A stretch of DNA of 64,000 nucleotides. It comes from Methanobacterium sp. UBA375. GTDB lineage: Archaea > Methanobacteriota > Methanobacteria > Methanobacteriales > Methanobacteriaceae. Shown one piece after another: positions 51,492 through 61,153 of this stretch. Below the pieces are notes generated by a model. That model worked only from the letters and a program-made list of their open reading frames with translations. It ran no database searches and was not told the origin of the DNA. Position 1 is the stretch's first letter; each line of letters starts with the position of its first letter. The stretch is from NCBI GenBank assembly GCA_002495625.1, contig DAGC01000002.1:1-64000 (forward strand), given 5' to 3'. Position numbers and translations under genes: made by a program.

Positions 51492-52094
51492 CTATTTCTT
51501 CCTTCCTTTACTTTTTCCTTTGCCTTTGGGTTTGCCTTTATCTTTACCTTTCTGTTTTTCTTCTTCTATCCACTCGAATCTGCCCAGGCCGGGCTGTCTC
51601 ATGGTGAGTCCGATCTTGGTTTCCTTGGAAGATTTACCCTTAAGTGACAGGGCCACGATTCGTGCCCGGACCTTGTTACCTTCTTCCAGGCTTTTCTTGG
51701 ATTCTTTACCAAGCAGGGCTCCTCTTTTGGCGTCGTAGTTTATGTAGTCATCTGTGACCTGTGATACGTGCACCAGTCCATCTACTGGTCCGATGCGTAT
51801 GAAGGCACCGAATTCTGTTATCTCTATTACTTCTCCTTCCACCACTTCATGCAGTTCTGGTTTGAAGAATAGAGCGGTGAATATAACGTCATGATAGGCT
51901 GCTCCGTCACCCATTATCACTTTTCCAGTGCCGATTTCTTCTATTTCTTTAACGGTGACCATGAGTCCCAGTTTCTTATCGATCTTACCCACGTAGTTTT
52001 CATTTAAAACTTCGGAGGCAATATCTCTTATGGGTTCATCAAACCGGCTGGGTGGGATTCTAACCGTGTCTTCGATTTTGGATATTAAATACAA
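51492..52094 (-). CDS. rpoE1: DNA-directed RNA polymerase subunit Rpo7 (E')
   Basis: 200 residues. An N-terminal RNP-like tip domain (YLISKIEDTVRIPPSRF) is followed by an S1/OB domain (HEVVEGEVIEITEFGAFIRIGPVDGLVHVSQV). The C-terminal tail is unusually basic and repetitive, with about 22 residues of alternating Lys and Gly. Rpo7 forms the stalk with Rpo4. It is first of the cluster rpoE1-spt4-DUF359-rps24e-rps27ae, with the pyrophosphatase gene immediately upstream. Confidence 0.94.
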   Translation of the reverse strand: MYLISKIEDTVRIPPSRFDEPIRDIASEVLNENYVGKIDKKLGLMVTVKEIEEIGTGKVIMGDGAAYHDVIFTALFFKPELHEVVEGEVIEITEFGAFIRIGPVDGLVHVSQVTDDYINYDAKRGALLGKESKKSLEEGNKVRARIVALSLKGKSSKETKIGLTMRQPGLGRFEWIEEEKQKGKDKGKPKGKGKSKGRKK

Positions 52095-52151
52095 ACTAAA
52101 TCCCTCTTTTAACTAAGCAAAATTATTGTTTTAAACTAAATTTTATATAAT

Positions 52152-52805
52152 TTACATTTTTTTAAGGTAATCTTTAAATTCATTAACCTTATCATCCAAT
52201 CCTTTAGATCTAAGGTAAGTTTCAAATTCTTTCACGTTTTTATCTACTTCTTTGGATAATTGGTCGAATTCTTTGTCGAATGTGTATTTCTCTTTATATA
52301 ATTCCACCGAATGGTTTATGGCTTCACGTGCTGCTTGTGCATTGTCCCACCCCTTAACTTCAGTTTTCTTCCCCTCGAGTTTCTTGTAGTCCTCGAAGAA
52401 ATGGCTGATCTCATTTAAGAGTGCTTCAGGCACATCGCTTATATCTTTAACATCCTTGTAACGGACGTCGTTTACAGGTACGGCCAGGATTTTATCGTCG
52501 CTATCTCCACCATCGATCATCCTCATAACACCGATAGGGCGGGCGTCGATTACGCATCCCGGGAAGGTGGGTTCGTCCATTATAACCAGGATATCCATGG
52601 GGTCTCCATCGTCCCAGAGACTCCGGGGTATTATACCGTATTCAGCAGGGTAGTGGAATGGTGAGTACAGTACCCGGTCGAGTGCAAATGCCTCTTTATC
52701 CTTATCATATTCATATTTGTTCCTTGACCCTTTAGGGATTTCCACCACAGCATATACTACTTCCGGGGTGGATGGTCCAGTTGGTATTCCTTTCCAGAGA
52801 TTCAT
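52152..52805 (-). CDS. ppa: Inorganic pyrophosphatase, family I, with C-terminal helical extension
   Basis: 217 residues. Residues 1-172 are a complete family I pyrophosphatase (EIPKGSRNKYEYD, FALDRVLYSP, DGDPMDI, DSDDKILAVPVND, YKKLEGKK). About 45 extra residues follow (FDKEFDQLSKEVDKNVKEF and onward), a charged, probably coiled-coil helix absent from the paralogues at 1412 and 3687. The extension could alter oligomer state or partner binding. Given the neighbouring RNA polymerase and translation genes, this is probably the housekeeping enzyme that removes PPi. Confidence 0.93.
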   Translation of the reverse strand: MNLWKGIPTGPSTPEVVYAVVEIPKGSRNKYEYDKDKEAFALDRVLYSPFHYPAEYGIIPRSLWDDGDPMDILVIMDEPTFPGCVIDARPIGVMRMIDGGDSDDKILAVPVNDVRYKDVKDISDVPEALLNEISHFFEDYKKLEGKKTEVKGWDNAQAAREAINHSVELYKEKYTFDKEFDQLSKEVDKNVKEFETYLRSKGLDDKVNEFKDYLKKM

Positions 52806-52899
52806 ATTATCCTTTCCTCCTTAACATAACCATTGAATTTGAATGAGAGATAATATCTACTATGTCATTATTAATTTTTAAAAGTTTTTTATACAAATT

Positions 52900-53294
52900 T
52901 TATAAATACCCATCAACCGCCAGGTATTTCCTCTGCCGGAGGTAGATAACAGGTATTTCAAGCTTGCGGGCTCTCCTTCTAAGTTCCCGGTCGTTGGTGC
53001 ATAACACTGGGGATATCCGGAGCAGGGCATCATCCACCCGTTCCCCTTCAAGGAGGGGAATGTCTTTTACCTTTAAAGGTGGAAGACCGGTGATTTTAAG
53101 CGCTGTTGTTGCTGCGGTCCTGGTTTTCCCCCGAGATCTTTCCCATATACTTTCCAGTTCCCCTATTATGAAGGAGGGAACTATATAGTTATACCGGGGT
53201 ATGAGCTCGTGGAGCTGGCCAGCCACGTCCAGGTTGAACTGGGCGGCCATCATTAAAAATTTGCATCAAGTATAGCTTCATTTGATGATTCCAT
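52900..53294 (-). pseudogene. PIN-domain protein with apparent frameshift
   Basis: The downstream frame (52900-53253, 117 codons) encodes a PIN-like protein of the Fcf1/Utp24 type with acids at FIIGELE, VDDALL and CTNDREL. It lacks the first strand with the essential Asp. That strand exists just upstream in the next frame: ATG 53294, overlapping the aIF2-gamma stop, begins MESSNEAILDANF and then hits TAA. A T5 run at 53255-53259 sits at the switch point, and six T would restore one continuous frame through DANFLMMAAQF. So the gene has a one-base deletion, a sequencing error or programmed slippage. Confidence 0.7.
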
Positions 53295-54504
53295 ATCCAA
53301 TCAACCTCCATCTGGCCCCTACTCTCCTGCTCAGGGCTACTCTTTGACCTTCATCTGCACAGACTGGTAGTTTGAGTTTCACATCCACCACGTCTTTACG
53401 GGCGCTGGTCACCACTCCAATGGTGGTGGAGGTTCCGATATTTATCATCAACGGTTCTGAGGATTTAATTGGTTCCACAGTCTTCTCTTCCTTGGTTCCA
53501 ACCACCCGTTCCAGGAGGTGGGTTTTCATGGTGAACTCATATATCACCGGTGGTAATGTACCTGGTTTACCCGCTACAGATCCCGATAGGGAGTCTGCCT
53601 TGGTTAAAGCAGGATCTAATTTGGTAGCTACACCGATAAGTCCACCGGGACCTATCTCATCCACATTCTCTCCACCACCGACTAAACCGATGACTTCAGA
53701 ATGGAGACTGGTCCATTCATCTTTACCCCTCTTTTTAATCTGTACACCCGGCTTTATCTCGATCTCATCACCGACTTTGAGTTTACCCTGGAACAGTGAT
53801 CCTCCGATAACCCCTCCCACCATATCTTCTGGTGGACTGCCGGGCTTGTTTATGTCAAAAGATCGGGCCACGTACATACGAGGAGATTTTCTAAGGGACC
53901 GTCGGGGTGTTTTTATCCTTTCCTGGATGACTTCAATTAATATATCGATGTTTGCTCCCTGCTGGGCAGATACCGGTATGATGGGTGCGTCTTCAGCTCC
54001 AGTGCCCTTGATGAAGTCCTGTATTTCCTTATAACTTTCAATGGCACGCTCACGGGAGACTATATCTATCTTGTTCTGCACCACTATCACATCTGTAACC
54101 CCTATAACGTCCAGAGCCATTAAGTGCTCCTTGGTTTGAGGTTGTGGACAGGGTTCGTTGGCGGCTATAACCAGAACGGCACCGTCCATTATGGCGGCAC
54201 CTGAGAGCATGGTGGCCATGAGTGTTTCGTGTCCTGGCGAGTCCACAAATGATACTTTTTTGAGAACCTGTGTTTCTGCTCCGCAGTGTTCACATACCAT
54301 GGCGGTGGTGAAGCACTGGGGTGCTGGGCAATCCATGCACCTGCGGAAGGTGATATCAGCATATCCTAAACGGATGGAGATACCCCTTTTAGTTTCTTCA
54401 CTGTGGGTATCGGTCCATATCCCGGATAATGCCTTGGTTAATGTTGTTTTACCGTGGTCGACGTGACCTACTAGACCAATGTTAATTTCAGACTGTGTTT
54501 TCAA
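53278..54504 (-). CDS. eif2g: Translation initiation factor aIF2 gamma subunit
   Basis: 408-residue GTPase that delivers initiator Met-tRNA to the small subunit. Features are G1 GHVDHGKTT, the zinc knuckle (CMDCPAPQC and CEHCG), G3 DSPGHE, G4 NKID and G5 SAQQ, followed by beta-barrel domains 2 and 3. The length and order are standard. It lies 16 bp downstream of rps6e, and its stop overlaps the start of the frameshifted PIN-domain gene, a conserved archaeal order. Confidence 0.97.
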   Translation of the reverse strand: MKTQSEINIGLVGHVDHGKTTLTKALSGIWTDTHSEETKRGISIRLGYADITFRRCMDCPAPQCFTTAMVCEHCGAETQVLKKVSFVDSPGHETLMATMLSGAAIMDGAVLVIAANEPCPQPQTKEHLMALDVIGVTDVIVVQNKIDIVSRERAIESYKEIQDFIKGTGAEDAPIIPVSAQQGANIDILIEVIQERIKTPRRSLRKSPRMYVARSFDINKPGSPPEDMVGGVIGGSLFQGKLKVGDEIEIKPGVQIKKRGKDEWTSLHSEVIGLVGGGENVDEIGPGGLIGVATKLDPALTKADSLSGSVAGKPGTLPPVIYEFTMKTHLLERVVGTKEEKTVEPIKSSEPLMINIGTSTTIGVVTSARKDVVDVKLKLPVCADEGQRVALSRRVGARWRLIGYGIIK

Positions 54505-54520
54505 AACTTACCCCCAGAAT

Positions 54521-54901
54521 TTACTCCTCATCAGCTTGTAAAAGTTCATCGATACTCTTTTTACCCTTCTTACTAACCACGGTACTGACCTGCACGATAT
54601 CATCAGATATGGTGTTTCCACGGACGGTCTTTCTTCTGCGCTGTCCGTCCCTCTTGGGTTTAAATCCAGTACCGCCTGAAAGCAGGCTTTTTATCCTTCT
54701 AGGTCCTTCAACATCCTTTTTCATTGGGAAACCATTCTTATCACTTCCCCCGGTAATTTTCAGGGTGTATCCGTTTAAACCTAACTTAGAAGCGTCAAAT
54801 TCCTCACCAATTTTAAGTCCCAGTAGTTGCTTGGACTCGGCTGCAGGAACTTCTATCTGGTGGCTGTCTTTACCTTCTGAAATAACTAATTTAAATGCCA
54901 A
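54521..54901 (-). CDS. rps6e: 30S ribosomal protein S6e
   Basis: 126 residues of S6e: MAFKLVISEGK start, GLKIGEEFD, LKITGGSDKNGFPMKKDVEG and KPKRDGQRRRKTVRGN, the conserved basic block. The C-terminal KKGKKSIDEL is typical for the short archaeal form. GGAGG lies before the ATG. It is directly upstream of eif2g. Confidence 0.96.
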   Translation of the reverse strand: MAFKLVISEGKDSHQIEVPAAESKQLLGLKIGEEFDASKLGLNGYTLKITGGSDKNGFPMKKDVEGPRRIKSLLSGGTGFKPKRDGQRRRKTVRGNTISDDIVQVSTVVSKKGKKSIDELLQADEE

Positions 54902-55017
54902 TTTATTTCCTCCATTTATTTGCTTTTTCTTAACTCTTATTTATCTGTTATTAAATGTATAATAATCTAATATTATGAATTTTAATTTTTTTAAATGAAT
55001 TTTAATTTTGGAATCAA

Positions 55018-56796
55018 TTAAAGTATCCCCCAGGAGGGGTCTTCCTTCCTTTTTATATCCACTATTTCCTGGAGTATATCCAGTTCATCTTCACTCAGTT
55101 TCCCTTTAAGCTCTGTTTCCAGTATCTTATAATGTTTTTCCGGGATGTTAACGTATAGGGTTTCCCCTTCCTCAAAGTCACGGTCGAATACGGCTTCCTT
55201 TATGGCCATGGCCACTTTCGAGCCTTTAGAGGCTGATTTCAGGTTGTCGCCTTTATCCTGCATACTCTCCACTTTACCGATGGGAGTGCCGTCTTCACGC
55301 ATCAGACTGTAATCCTTCTTCACCGTACCGCCCAGGACTTCTATACCCGCTATAGCTGGTTTACTGTACCTGAAGACCAGTTTAGGGATTATCCTTATTT
55401 TTGCGGGGTGTATTATAGCCTCAAGCCACTGTTCCCGCCTGCGTTCTTCGGCTGCTTTGAGCCATTCCTCGTAGTCCTCGGTGAGCTGGTAGATCACATC
55501 GGCGGAGAAGAGCTTTAACTCGGAGTTTTTAAGTTCCTCTGCTGCACTGGGCAGCACTTTCACGTTGAAGGCTAAGATAACCCCGTGCAGGGGGTCTTCC
55601 TTTTTCACGATGGATGCGTTGACCACATCCCTCCGGGAGACGTCACCAATATCAGCAGTTCTAATTGGCACCTCCAGGTCCTTGAGCATGTTTACCAGTG
55701 CTTCCAGGGATCCCAGGGTATCTGCCTTCACCAGGACACCCATCTCCCGGGTGTCGATCTTGATGCTTTCGATCTCCTGGAGTATCTCCTCTTTCACCTC
55801 TTCGAAGTCGGCTTTGGCCACTCTCAGGGGTGATCCGGAGATGACGTTTTCGATTTTAGGGGCCACAATTTTTACACCAGCGGCAGCCACCACTTCATCC
55901 ACCTTCTGGAACTTCTTCTTGGACTCCCGGATCTCCTCCAGTGGCCTTGGCTTTAAGAGTGACCGTATCTTGGTGGTTATAACATCGTCTATGGTGGTCA
56001 GTGCGATGAAATCATTTTTACGGAGTATTCCATCGTAGATCACCACGTCCAGGGTTACTCCCAGTCCTGTTTCCTCTTTAATCTCCAATACTGTCCCCTT
56101 GGCCGGGGAGTCGGTTTCTATCTGCAGCTGTTTCTGCAGGTACTGCTGGGCCAGGCCCATGAGCATGGTTAAAAGTTCGGCTATTCCTTCACCTGTCTTG
56201 GCACTCATGGGGATGATGCTTACCTGTTTGGCGAAGTTCGTAACCCGGTCGAACCTTTCTGACTCGAACCCTTCGTTGTGGAGGATTCCCACCAGTTCAT
56301 AGAGGCTGGTGTCCAGTTTTTCCTGCACGCTTTTGGCCTGTTCATGGTATGATTTCATGAATGTGGAATCCTGGTGGACTTCCCATCCATAGATTTTATC
56401 GATCTTATTGGCAGCCACTATGAAAGGTGTTTTATACATCTTAAGGATGTTTAAAGCTTCATAGGTCTGTGGCTTGAATCCTTCGTTTATGTCCACGATC
56501 AATATGGCCAGATCGGCCAGTGCACCTCCCCTTTTACGTAGGGTGGTGAATGCTTCGTGTCCCGGGGTGTCTATGAAGAACAGGCCGGGCATCTTATCTT
56601 TGATATCCAATTTCTGGATGAAGGCACCGCTGATATTCTCAATCACTTCCATGGGTATTTCTGTGGCACCTATGTGCTGGGTTATGCCCCCTGCTTCCTT
56701 CTGGGCTATGGCGCTGCCTCTGATGAAGTCCAGCAGGGTGGTTTTCCCGTGGTCGACATGACCTAAAACAGAAACTATGGGTGATCTCATCTTCAA
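55018..56796 (-). CDS. infB: Translation initiation factor aIF5B (InfB)
   Basis: 592 residues. The G domain has SVLGHVDHGKTTLLD, IDTPGHEAF, AANKIDK and SAKTG. Domains II-IV follow, with a typical VGVLVKADTLGSLEAL-like segment (MGVLVKADTLGSLEAL) and the C-terminal helix domain. It promotes subunit joining. No intein interrupts the G1 or G3 sites. Its order with ndk, L24e, S28e and L7Ae is the standard archaeal cluster. Confidence 0.96.
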   Translation of the reverse strand: MKMRSPIVSVLGHVDHGKTTLLDFIRGSAIAQKEAGGITQHIGATEIPMEVIENISGAFIQKLDIKDKMPGLFFIDTPGHEAFTTLRKRGGALADLAILIVDINEGFKPQTYEALNILKMYKTPFIVAANKIDKIYGWEVHQDSTFMKSYHEQAKSVQEKLDTSLYELVGILHNEGFESERFDRVTNFAKQVSIIPMSAKTGEGIAELLTMLMGLAQQYLQKQLQIETDSPAKGTVLEIKEETGLGVTLDVVIYDGILRKNDFIALTTIDDVITTKIRSLLKPRPLEEIRESKKKFQKVDEVVAAAGVKIVAPKIENVISGSPLRVAKADFEEVKEEILQEIESIKIDTREMGVLVKADTLGSLEALVNMLKDLEVPIRTADIGDVSRRDVVNASIVKKEDPLHGVILAFNVKVLPSAAEELKNSELKLFSADVIYQLTEDYEEWLKAAEERRREQWLEAIIHPAKIRIIPKLVFRYSKPAIAGIEVLGGTVKKDYSLMREDGTPIGKVESMQDKGDNLKSASKGSKVAMAIKEAVFDRDFEEGETLYVNIPEKHYKILETELKGKLSEDELDILQEIVDIKRKEDPSWGIL

Positions 56797-56931
56797 ATTA
56801 ATCGTGTTCCTCCGAATAGATTCGTTCTGTTAGAAATTGATTCATTTCTTGAATAATATTCTTTAACATTACCTGAATAAATATTTCTTTAAAATAAGAA
56901 AGGGGTGAGCTTCGTAAAAAAATAGTGGGGT

Positions 56932-57390
56932 TTAAGGTTCTTCGTAGATGAGTTCTTCATCTGGCAGGGTGTAGCTGCAGATTTCATCTTCACTGAAGAA
57001 CAGGGCAATCTCTCGCTCGGCGGATCCTGGGGAATCTGAGGCGTGTATGATATTCCTACCAGTGTCAATGGCGTAATCGCCCCTGATTGTTCCTAAATCT
57101 GCTTCTTTAGGATTGGTGGCGCCCACTATTTTTCTGATAAGACTTATACATTCGTTGCCTTCAATCACCATGGCCAGTACCGGTCCTGAGGTTATGTAGT
57201 CCACCAGGTCTTTGAAGAATGGTTTTTCTTTGTGCTCGCCGTAGTGTTCCTTTGCCAGGTCATCATCGATGATGAGCATCCGGGCGGCGACTATCTTTAA
57301 TCCCTTTTCTTCCAGTCTGGTTATTATTTTACCGGCGAGTTTCCTCTTAACTGCGTCTGGTTTAAGCATCAGAAAGCTCTTTTCCTTCAT
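56932..57390 (-). CDS. ndk: Nucleoside-diphosphate kinase
   Basis: 152 residues transferring phosphate between NTPs and NDPs through a phospho-histidine, seen in NIIHASDSPGSAEREI. MLKPDAVKR at the start and KPFFKDLVDYITSGPV in the middle are the other family blocks. The length is typical. It lies 12 bp downstream of rpl24e and 135 bp upstream of infB in the same direction. Confidence 0.96.
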   Translation of the reverse strand: MKEKSFLMLKPDAVKRKLAGKIITRLEEKGLKIVAARMLIIDDDLAKEHYGEHKEKPFFKDLVDYITSGPVLAMVIEGNECISLIRKIVGATNPKEADLGTIRGDYAIDTGRNIIHASDSPGSAEREIALFFSEDEICSYTLPDEELIYEEP

Positions 57391-57402
57391 GTTTCTACCC
57401 TG

Positions 57403-57564
57403 TTACTTTTTTACCCACTTAACCTTTCTGGGGACTCTGTTGAGTTTAATCCTGTTTTTTTCACATTTACTGCTGCAGAAAAAGTATACAGTACCATCTT
57501 TTTTGACGTACATCTTACCGGTACCGTCTTCCATTTCTTCTCCGCAGAATGAACATGTTCTCAT
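57403..57564 (-). CDS. rpl24e: 50S ribosomal protein L24e
   Basis: 53 residues with a treble-clef zinc finger (CSFCGEEMEDG near the start and FFCSSKC later) and the basic tail RKVKWVKK, matching archaeal L24e. The ATG follows AAAGGTGT. It lies between rps28e (18 bp) and ndk (12 bp). Confidence 0.93.
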   Translation of the reverse strand: MRTCSFCGEEMEDGTGKMYVKKDGTVYFFCSSKCEKNRIKLNRVPRKVKWVKK

Positions 57565-57582
57565 GATAATACACCTTTACAT

Positions 57583-57789
57583 TTAGGGTGTACGGATTTC
57601 CTTAGCTTCCCGTATGGTATCCAGCAACATTAAAACGTCGCCTTCTCTTATGGCTCCCATAACGTTTCTGGTAAGTATCCTACCCTTGTCTCTTCCTTCC
57701 AGTATCCTGCATTTTACCTGCATTACTTCACCGGTCATGCCGGTTCTCTTTAATACTTCAATTACTTCGGCAGGAGTTCCATCGTCCAT
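57583..57789 (-). CDS. rps28e: 30S ribosomal protein S28e
   Basis: 68 residues: a small OB-fold protein with ILEGRDKGRILTRNVMGAIREGD and the C-terminal LLDTIREAKEIRTP-like end, diagnostic for S28e. AAGGTGAT lies before the ATG. It sits between rpl7ae and rpl24e, the conserved archaeal order. Confidence 0.95.
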   Translation of the reverse strand: MDDGTPAEVIEVLKRTGMTGEVMQVKCRILEGRDKGRILTRNVMGAIREGDVLMLLDTIREAKEIRTP

Positions 57790-57852
57790 ATAAAATCACC
57801 TTCGATTAAAAATAGGAAAGTTATGCCTTTAGGGCTTATCAACTTTCGATGA

Positions 57853-58224
57853 TTATTTTTTAAGTTCTTCGACTTTCTCCACCACTTCATTTACCAGTTC
57901 ATCCGCTTCTCCGGCATCGGTTATGCAGGCAGATGCTGTTCCTACGTTTAAGCCTGCGGCTTCTCCTAACTCGTCTTTGGTGGGAAGGTAGACGTAAGGT
58001 ATCTCTTTTTCATCTGCAAGTACCGGGAGATGAGCTGCTATCTCTGGTGGGTCGATGTCCTCAGCAATAATTACTAAAAGAGCGTTTCCTCTTTCTATTG
58101 CTTTGGTTACTTCATTGGTTCCTTTACCAATTTTTCCTGTGTCTCTTGCAATCTCTAAAGCCTCATAGGCTTTATCTGCTATTTCCTTTGGTACATCAAA
58201 TTTAACATAAATAGGTTTTGCCAT
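57853..58224 (-). CDS. rpl7ae: 50S ribosomal protein L7Ae
   Basis: 123 residues binding kink-turns in rRNA, box C/D and H/ACA sRNAs and RNase P. The signature IGKGTNEVTKAIERGNALLVIIAEDIDP region is intact (core KGTNEVTKAIERG), and LPVLADEKEIPYVYL follows. GGAGG precedes the ATG. It is the first gene of the rpl7ae-rps28e-rpl24e-ndk-infB run; the promoter should lie in the preceding AT-rich region. Confidence 0.96.
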   Translation of the reverse strand: MAKPIYVKFDVPKEIADKAYEALEIARDTGKIGKGTNEVTKAIERGNALLVIIAEDIDPPEIAAHLPVLADEKEIPYVYLPTKDELGEAAGLNVGTASACITDAGEADELVNEVVEKVEELKK

Positions 58225-58713
<489 letters not shown>

Positions 58714-59355
58714 TTAATTTACAGGTAAACTTCGTTTTTTTGTATATAAGTAGACTATAATTCCAACAACAACCAGTGTCAATATAATATTTTCAAATGT
58801 AGAAAATAAACCCACATATTGCTGGTATAAACTTCCGATCTGCCAACCTATAATTCCCAGAAGAAAACCCCTAATCAGAGTACCTAAAAAAGTGTAAAAC
58901 AGGTATTTTTTAATGTCCATCTTTACAATACCACAAAATGCACTGATAACAGCACTCGGGATAACAGGCACTGTTCTAACACCAAAAAGTAACAATCCAT
59001 CCCTATTGTTCTTACTAAAACGTTCTTCTGCGTCCTGAATTTCACTCCAGGATACTCCTAAAAATTTTCCAAAGCGATCTATAACTGGTTTTCCCAAAAA
59101 ATAGGTCAGTCCATAAACGAATAGAGAACCGAGTGTAACTCCCGCAGATATGGGCAACATTACATTTAATAGTAATTTCCAAAGAGAATTAATGGAAATA
59201 GCCGATCCTTGCATTAGAAAAAAGCCAGCCCCCATTCCAACTAAAGCTGAGGGAATGGGTGCAACTACTTCTTCCAGCAAAGAAGCAATGAAAACTCCGA
59301 GAGTCCCATAATCTATTACCAATGGATTTAAGTAATTAATTATCTGTTCTAACAT
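58714..59355 (-). CDS. DedA/VTT-domain membrane protein
   Basis: 213 residues with about five or six membrane segments of the DedA (SNARE-associated, VTT) family. It has the acidic LLEEVVAPIPS near residue 30 and the re-entrant-loop motif FGVRTVPVIPSAVISAFCGI (core RTVPVIPSAVIS). DedA proteins move lipids such as undecaprenyl or phospholipid carriers across membranes in bacteria. Its neighbour upstream is a PAP2 phosphatase, and lipid-carrier recycling by the pair is an inference. Confidence 0.85.
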   Translation of the reverse strand: MLEQIINYLNPLVIDYGTLGVFIASLLEEVVAPIPSALVGMGAGFFLMQGSAISINSLWKLLLNVMLPISAGVTLGSLFVYGLTYFLGKPVIDRFGKFLGVSWSEIQDAEERFSKNNRDGLLLFGVRTVPVIPSAVISAFCGIVKMDIKKYLFYTFLGTLIRGFLLGIIGWQIGSLYQQYVGLFSTFENIILTLVVVGIIVYLYTKKRSLPVN

Positions 59356-59404
59356 GTATCATCACCCAAAAAATCTTAATGCATAGTTCCATTTTAAAAA
59401 TGCT

Positions 59405-60007
59405 TTAAATCATAGAAAATTTGAAAATTCGTCCTTCCAGTTTTAACGCGATTAAAGCACATGTAACACCTATTAAAGCTCCGAAAATAACATCTAATGG
59501 ATAATGAACCCCAATATATATTCTTGAAAAGCCTATTACTACTGCAAATGCTATTAAAGGATAAATCAACCTGAACTTCTTGTTTCTGAATTTTAAACTG
59601 TATTTAAGACCGATTAACGTAGCTACTGCAAATGAATTTGCTGTATGTCCTGAAGGAAATGAGTATATTTCAGTTTCAGGAATCAACTGGTGAACATTTC
59701 CTAAAACTAAGAAAGGTCTTGGTTCGGCAATAATTGGTTTTAATAGATAAACTGCTACGTTGCTAATAAACAAAGCAATTAATCCAAGTATCGCAACTTT
59801 TTTGGCTTTTAACCCTCCAAATACATACAAAAGTCCACATATTATACACCACACCAGTAAACTACCAAAATTTGTTAAAATAGGCATTATAACATTGAAA
59901 ACACTGTTTTCAAGACCATTATTAATTAAATAAAACAGTAATGTATTACATTTCAATATTAGATTAAATCCTGTGACTGTTAACGGCAAAGTCTGTGTAA
60001 AAATCAT
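59405..60007 (-). CDS. PAP2-family membrane phosphatase
   Basis: About 200 residues and six membrane helices with the three-part phosphatase signature KPIIAEPRPF, FPSGHT and SRIYIGVHYPLDV. It dephosphorylates lipid or isoprenoid pyrophosphates at the membrane. The start at ATG 60007 follows GAAGGT by about 8 bases; a TTG five codons upstream overlaps that site. The DedA-like gene lies 49 bp downstream in the same direction. Confidence 0.88.
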   Translation of the reverse strand: MIFTQTLPLTVTGFNLILKCNTLLFYLINNGLENSVFNVIMPILTNFGSLLVWCIICGLLYVFGGLKAKKVAILGLIALFISNVAVYLLKPIIAEPRPFLVLGNVHQLIPETEIYSFPSGHTANSFAVATLIGLKYSLKFRNKKFRLIYPLIAFAVVIGFSRIYIGVHYPLDVIFGALIGVTCALIALKLEGRIFKFSMI

Positions 60008-60149
60008 TAGAATTACCTTCAAATTAGACTAAAAGTAATCCTAATTTTAATACTTATTTTTAAATAGTTATGCCAGTATTACGCCCCAATCAGTACCCAA
60101 CTTTTAAATCAAACATCTAAAATGAAAATTAAATAAAAAATTGATTAGA

Positions 60150-60482
60150 TTATTCCCAGGTAATCTTAAATAATATGGAAAATGCTATCAATTGAGCTAC
60201 ATTAATTAAAAGTAGTATAGAATAGACTACAGTGCCGCTGAATTCATCAATTTCCACACCTAAAACTAAAAATAAGGCCAATGCTATTACTGCAAGGATA
60301 TTCCCAATTAACAAAATAGATGTAAAATATAAAAGTCCGATTGTAAATTTAGATTCCAATTCCTTGTAGCTTTCCCTATAAAAATAAACTAATCCAATTA
60401 ACAAACCTGTATTTATAATTCCGGCGATTATTGCTATACAAATCAGTATTTGGTTTAATAATGCTAATTCTACTGGGGACAT
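60150..60482 (-). CDS. Hypothetical membrane protein with four helices (110 aa)
   Basis: 110 residues with four hydrophobic helices and short loops (YFYRESYKELESK after helix 1, GVEIDEFSGTV between helices 3 and 4). I do not recognise a family. It follows the winged-helix regulator by 38 bp on the same strand, suggesting a regulator-membrane protein pair. Confidence 0.65.
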   Translation of the reverse strand: MSPVELALLNQILICIAIIAGIINTGLLIGLVYFYRESYKELESKFTIGLLYFTSILLIGNILAVIALALFLVLGVEIDEFSGTVVYSILLLINVAQLIAFSILFKITWE

Positions 60483-60520
60483 TTTTACCTCTCAAATAAA
60501 CAATTGTGTTCTTGAATATA

Positions 60521-60811
60521 TTATTTTTTTACTACTTTCTCCCATATCTCCTTGAAGATGTCATAATTTTCTTCAACTTCATCTGTTAGAAAATAAAGTT
60601 TACTATATTCATCTCCAGTGGCCTTAATCACTTTATTTTCTTCAAGAATTTTAATATGATGTCTTATAGTTTTATAATCTAAGTCAAGCTCCTTAGAAAG
60701 CTGGTGAGCATTATACGGCCGGTCATTTAATTTTCTTATAATCCGTGCACGGTTTATACCGCCCCTTTTACCTGTTATAAGCCACCAAAGTAGCTTTTCC
60801 ATGTATTTCAT
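60521..60811 (-). CDS. Winged helix-turn-helix regulator (ArsR-like)
   Basis: 96 residues. RIIRKLNDRPYNAHQLSKELDLDYKTIRHHIKILEENKVI is a clear wHTH (central QLSKELDLDYKTIRHHI), followed by a short wing with YSKLYFLT and a helical tail. It starts with a Trp-rich MEKLLWWLI. It is typical of archaeal one-domain transcription regulators. The target is unknown; the four-helix membrane protein downstream is the likely partner gene. Two ATGs three codons apart leave the start uncertain. Confidence 0.82.
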   Translation of the reverse strand: MKYMEKLLWWLITGKRGGINRARIIRKLNDRPYNAHQLSKELDLDYKTIRHHIKILEENKVIKATGDEYSKLYFLTDEVEENYDIFKEIWEKVVKK

Positions 60812-61153
60812 AAGTCGAGTATCCTAATCCCATGATCAATATTATATTATACAAGAATATGGCTCAACATTATTAATTCCGATTTTTCCAAATTGCACTG
60901 TAAAATCTTTGTTTGACCTAACACATTAGAGCCTAAAATCCTCACACTTTTGGACAGGAATGTTCCTTTAAATTTATATTTATTATAAATTTTTAAAAAG
61001 TTAATGGTCAAAAAAATACAGGTTTTAAGTAATTCGATTCCTTAAAAGAAATTTTAACTTCTCATTCTTAAATTATCTTTTCTTTTAGACAACTGTAAAA
61101 AATAAAAAATAATAATAGGGGGTCAATTAAAAAATTTTAACATCTGAAGTTCC
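60812..61153. other. Intergenic region without recognised gene
   Basis: 342 bp of AT-rich DNA between the end of the chagasin-like gene and the start of the winged-helix regulator. It contains a possible promoter for the regulator and T-runs downstream of the inhibitor gene. I see no supported open frame or repeat. Confidence 0.5.
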
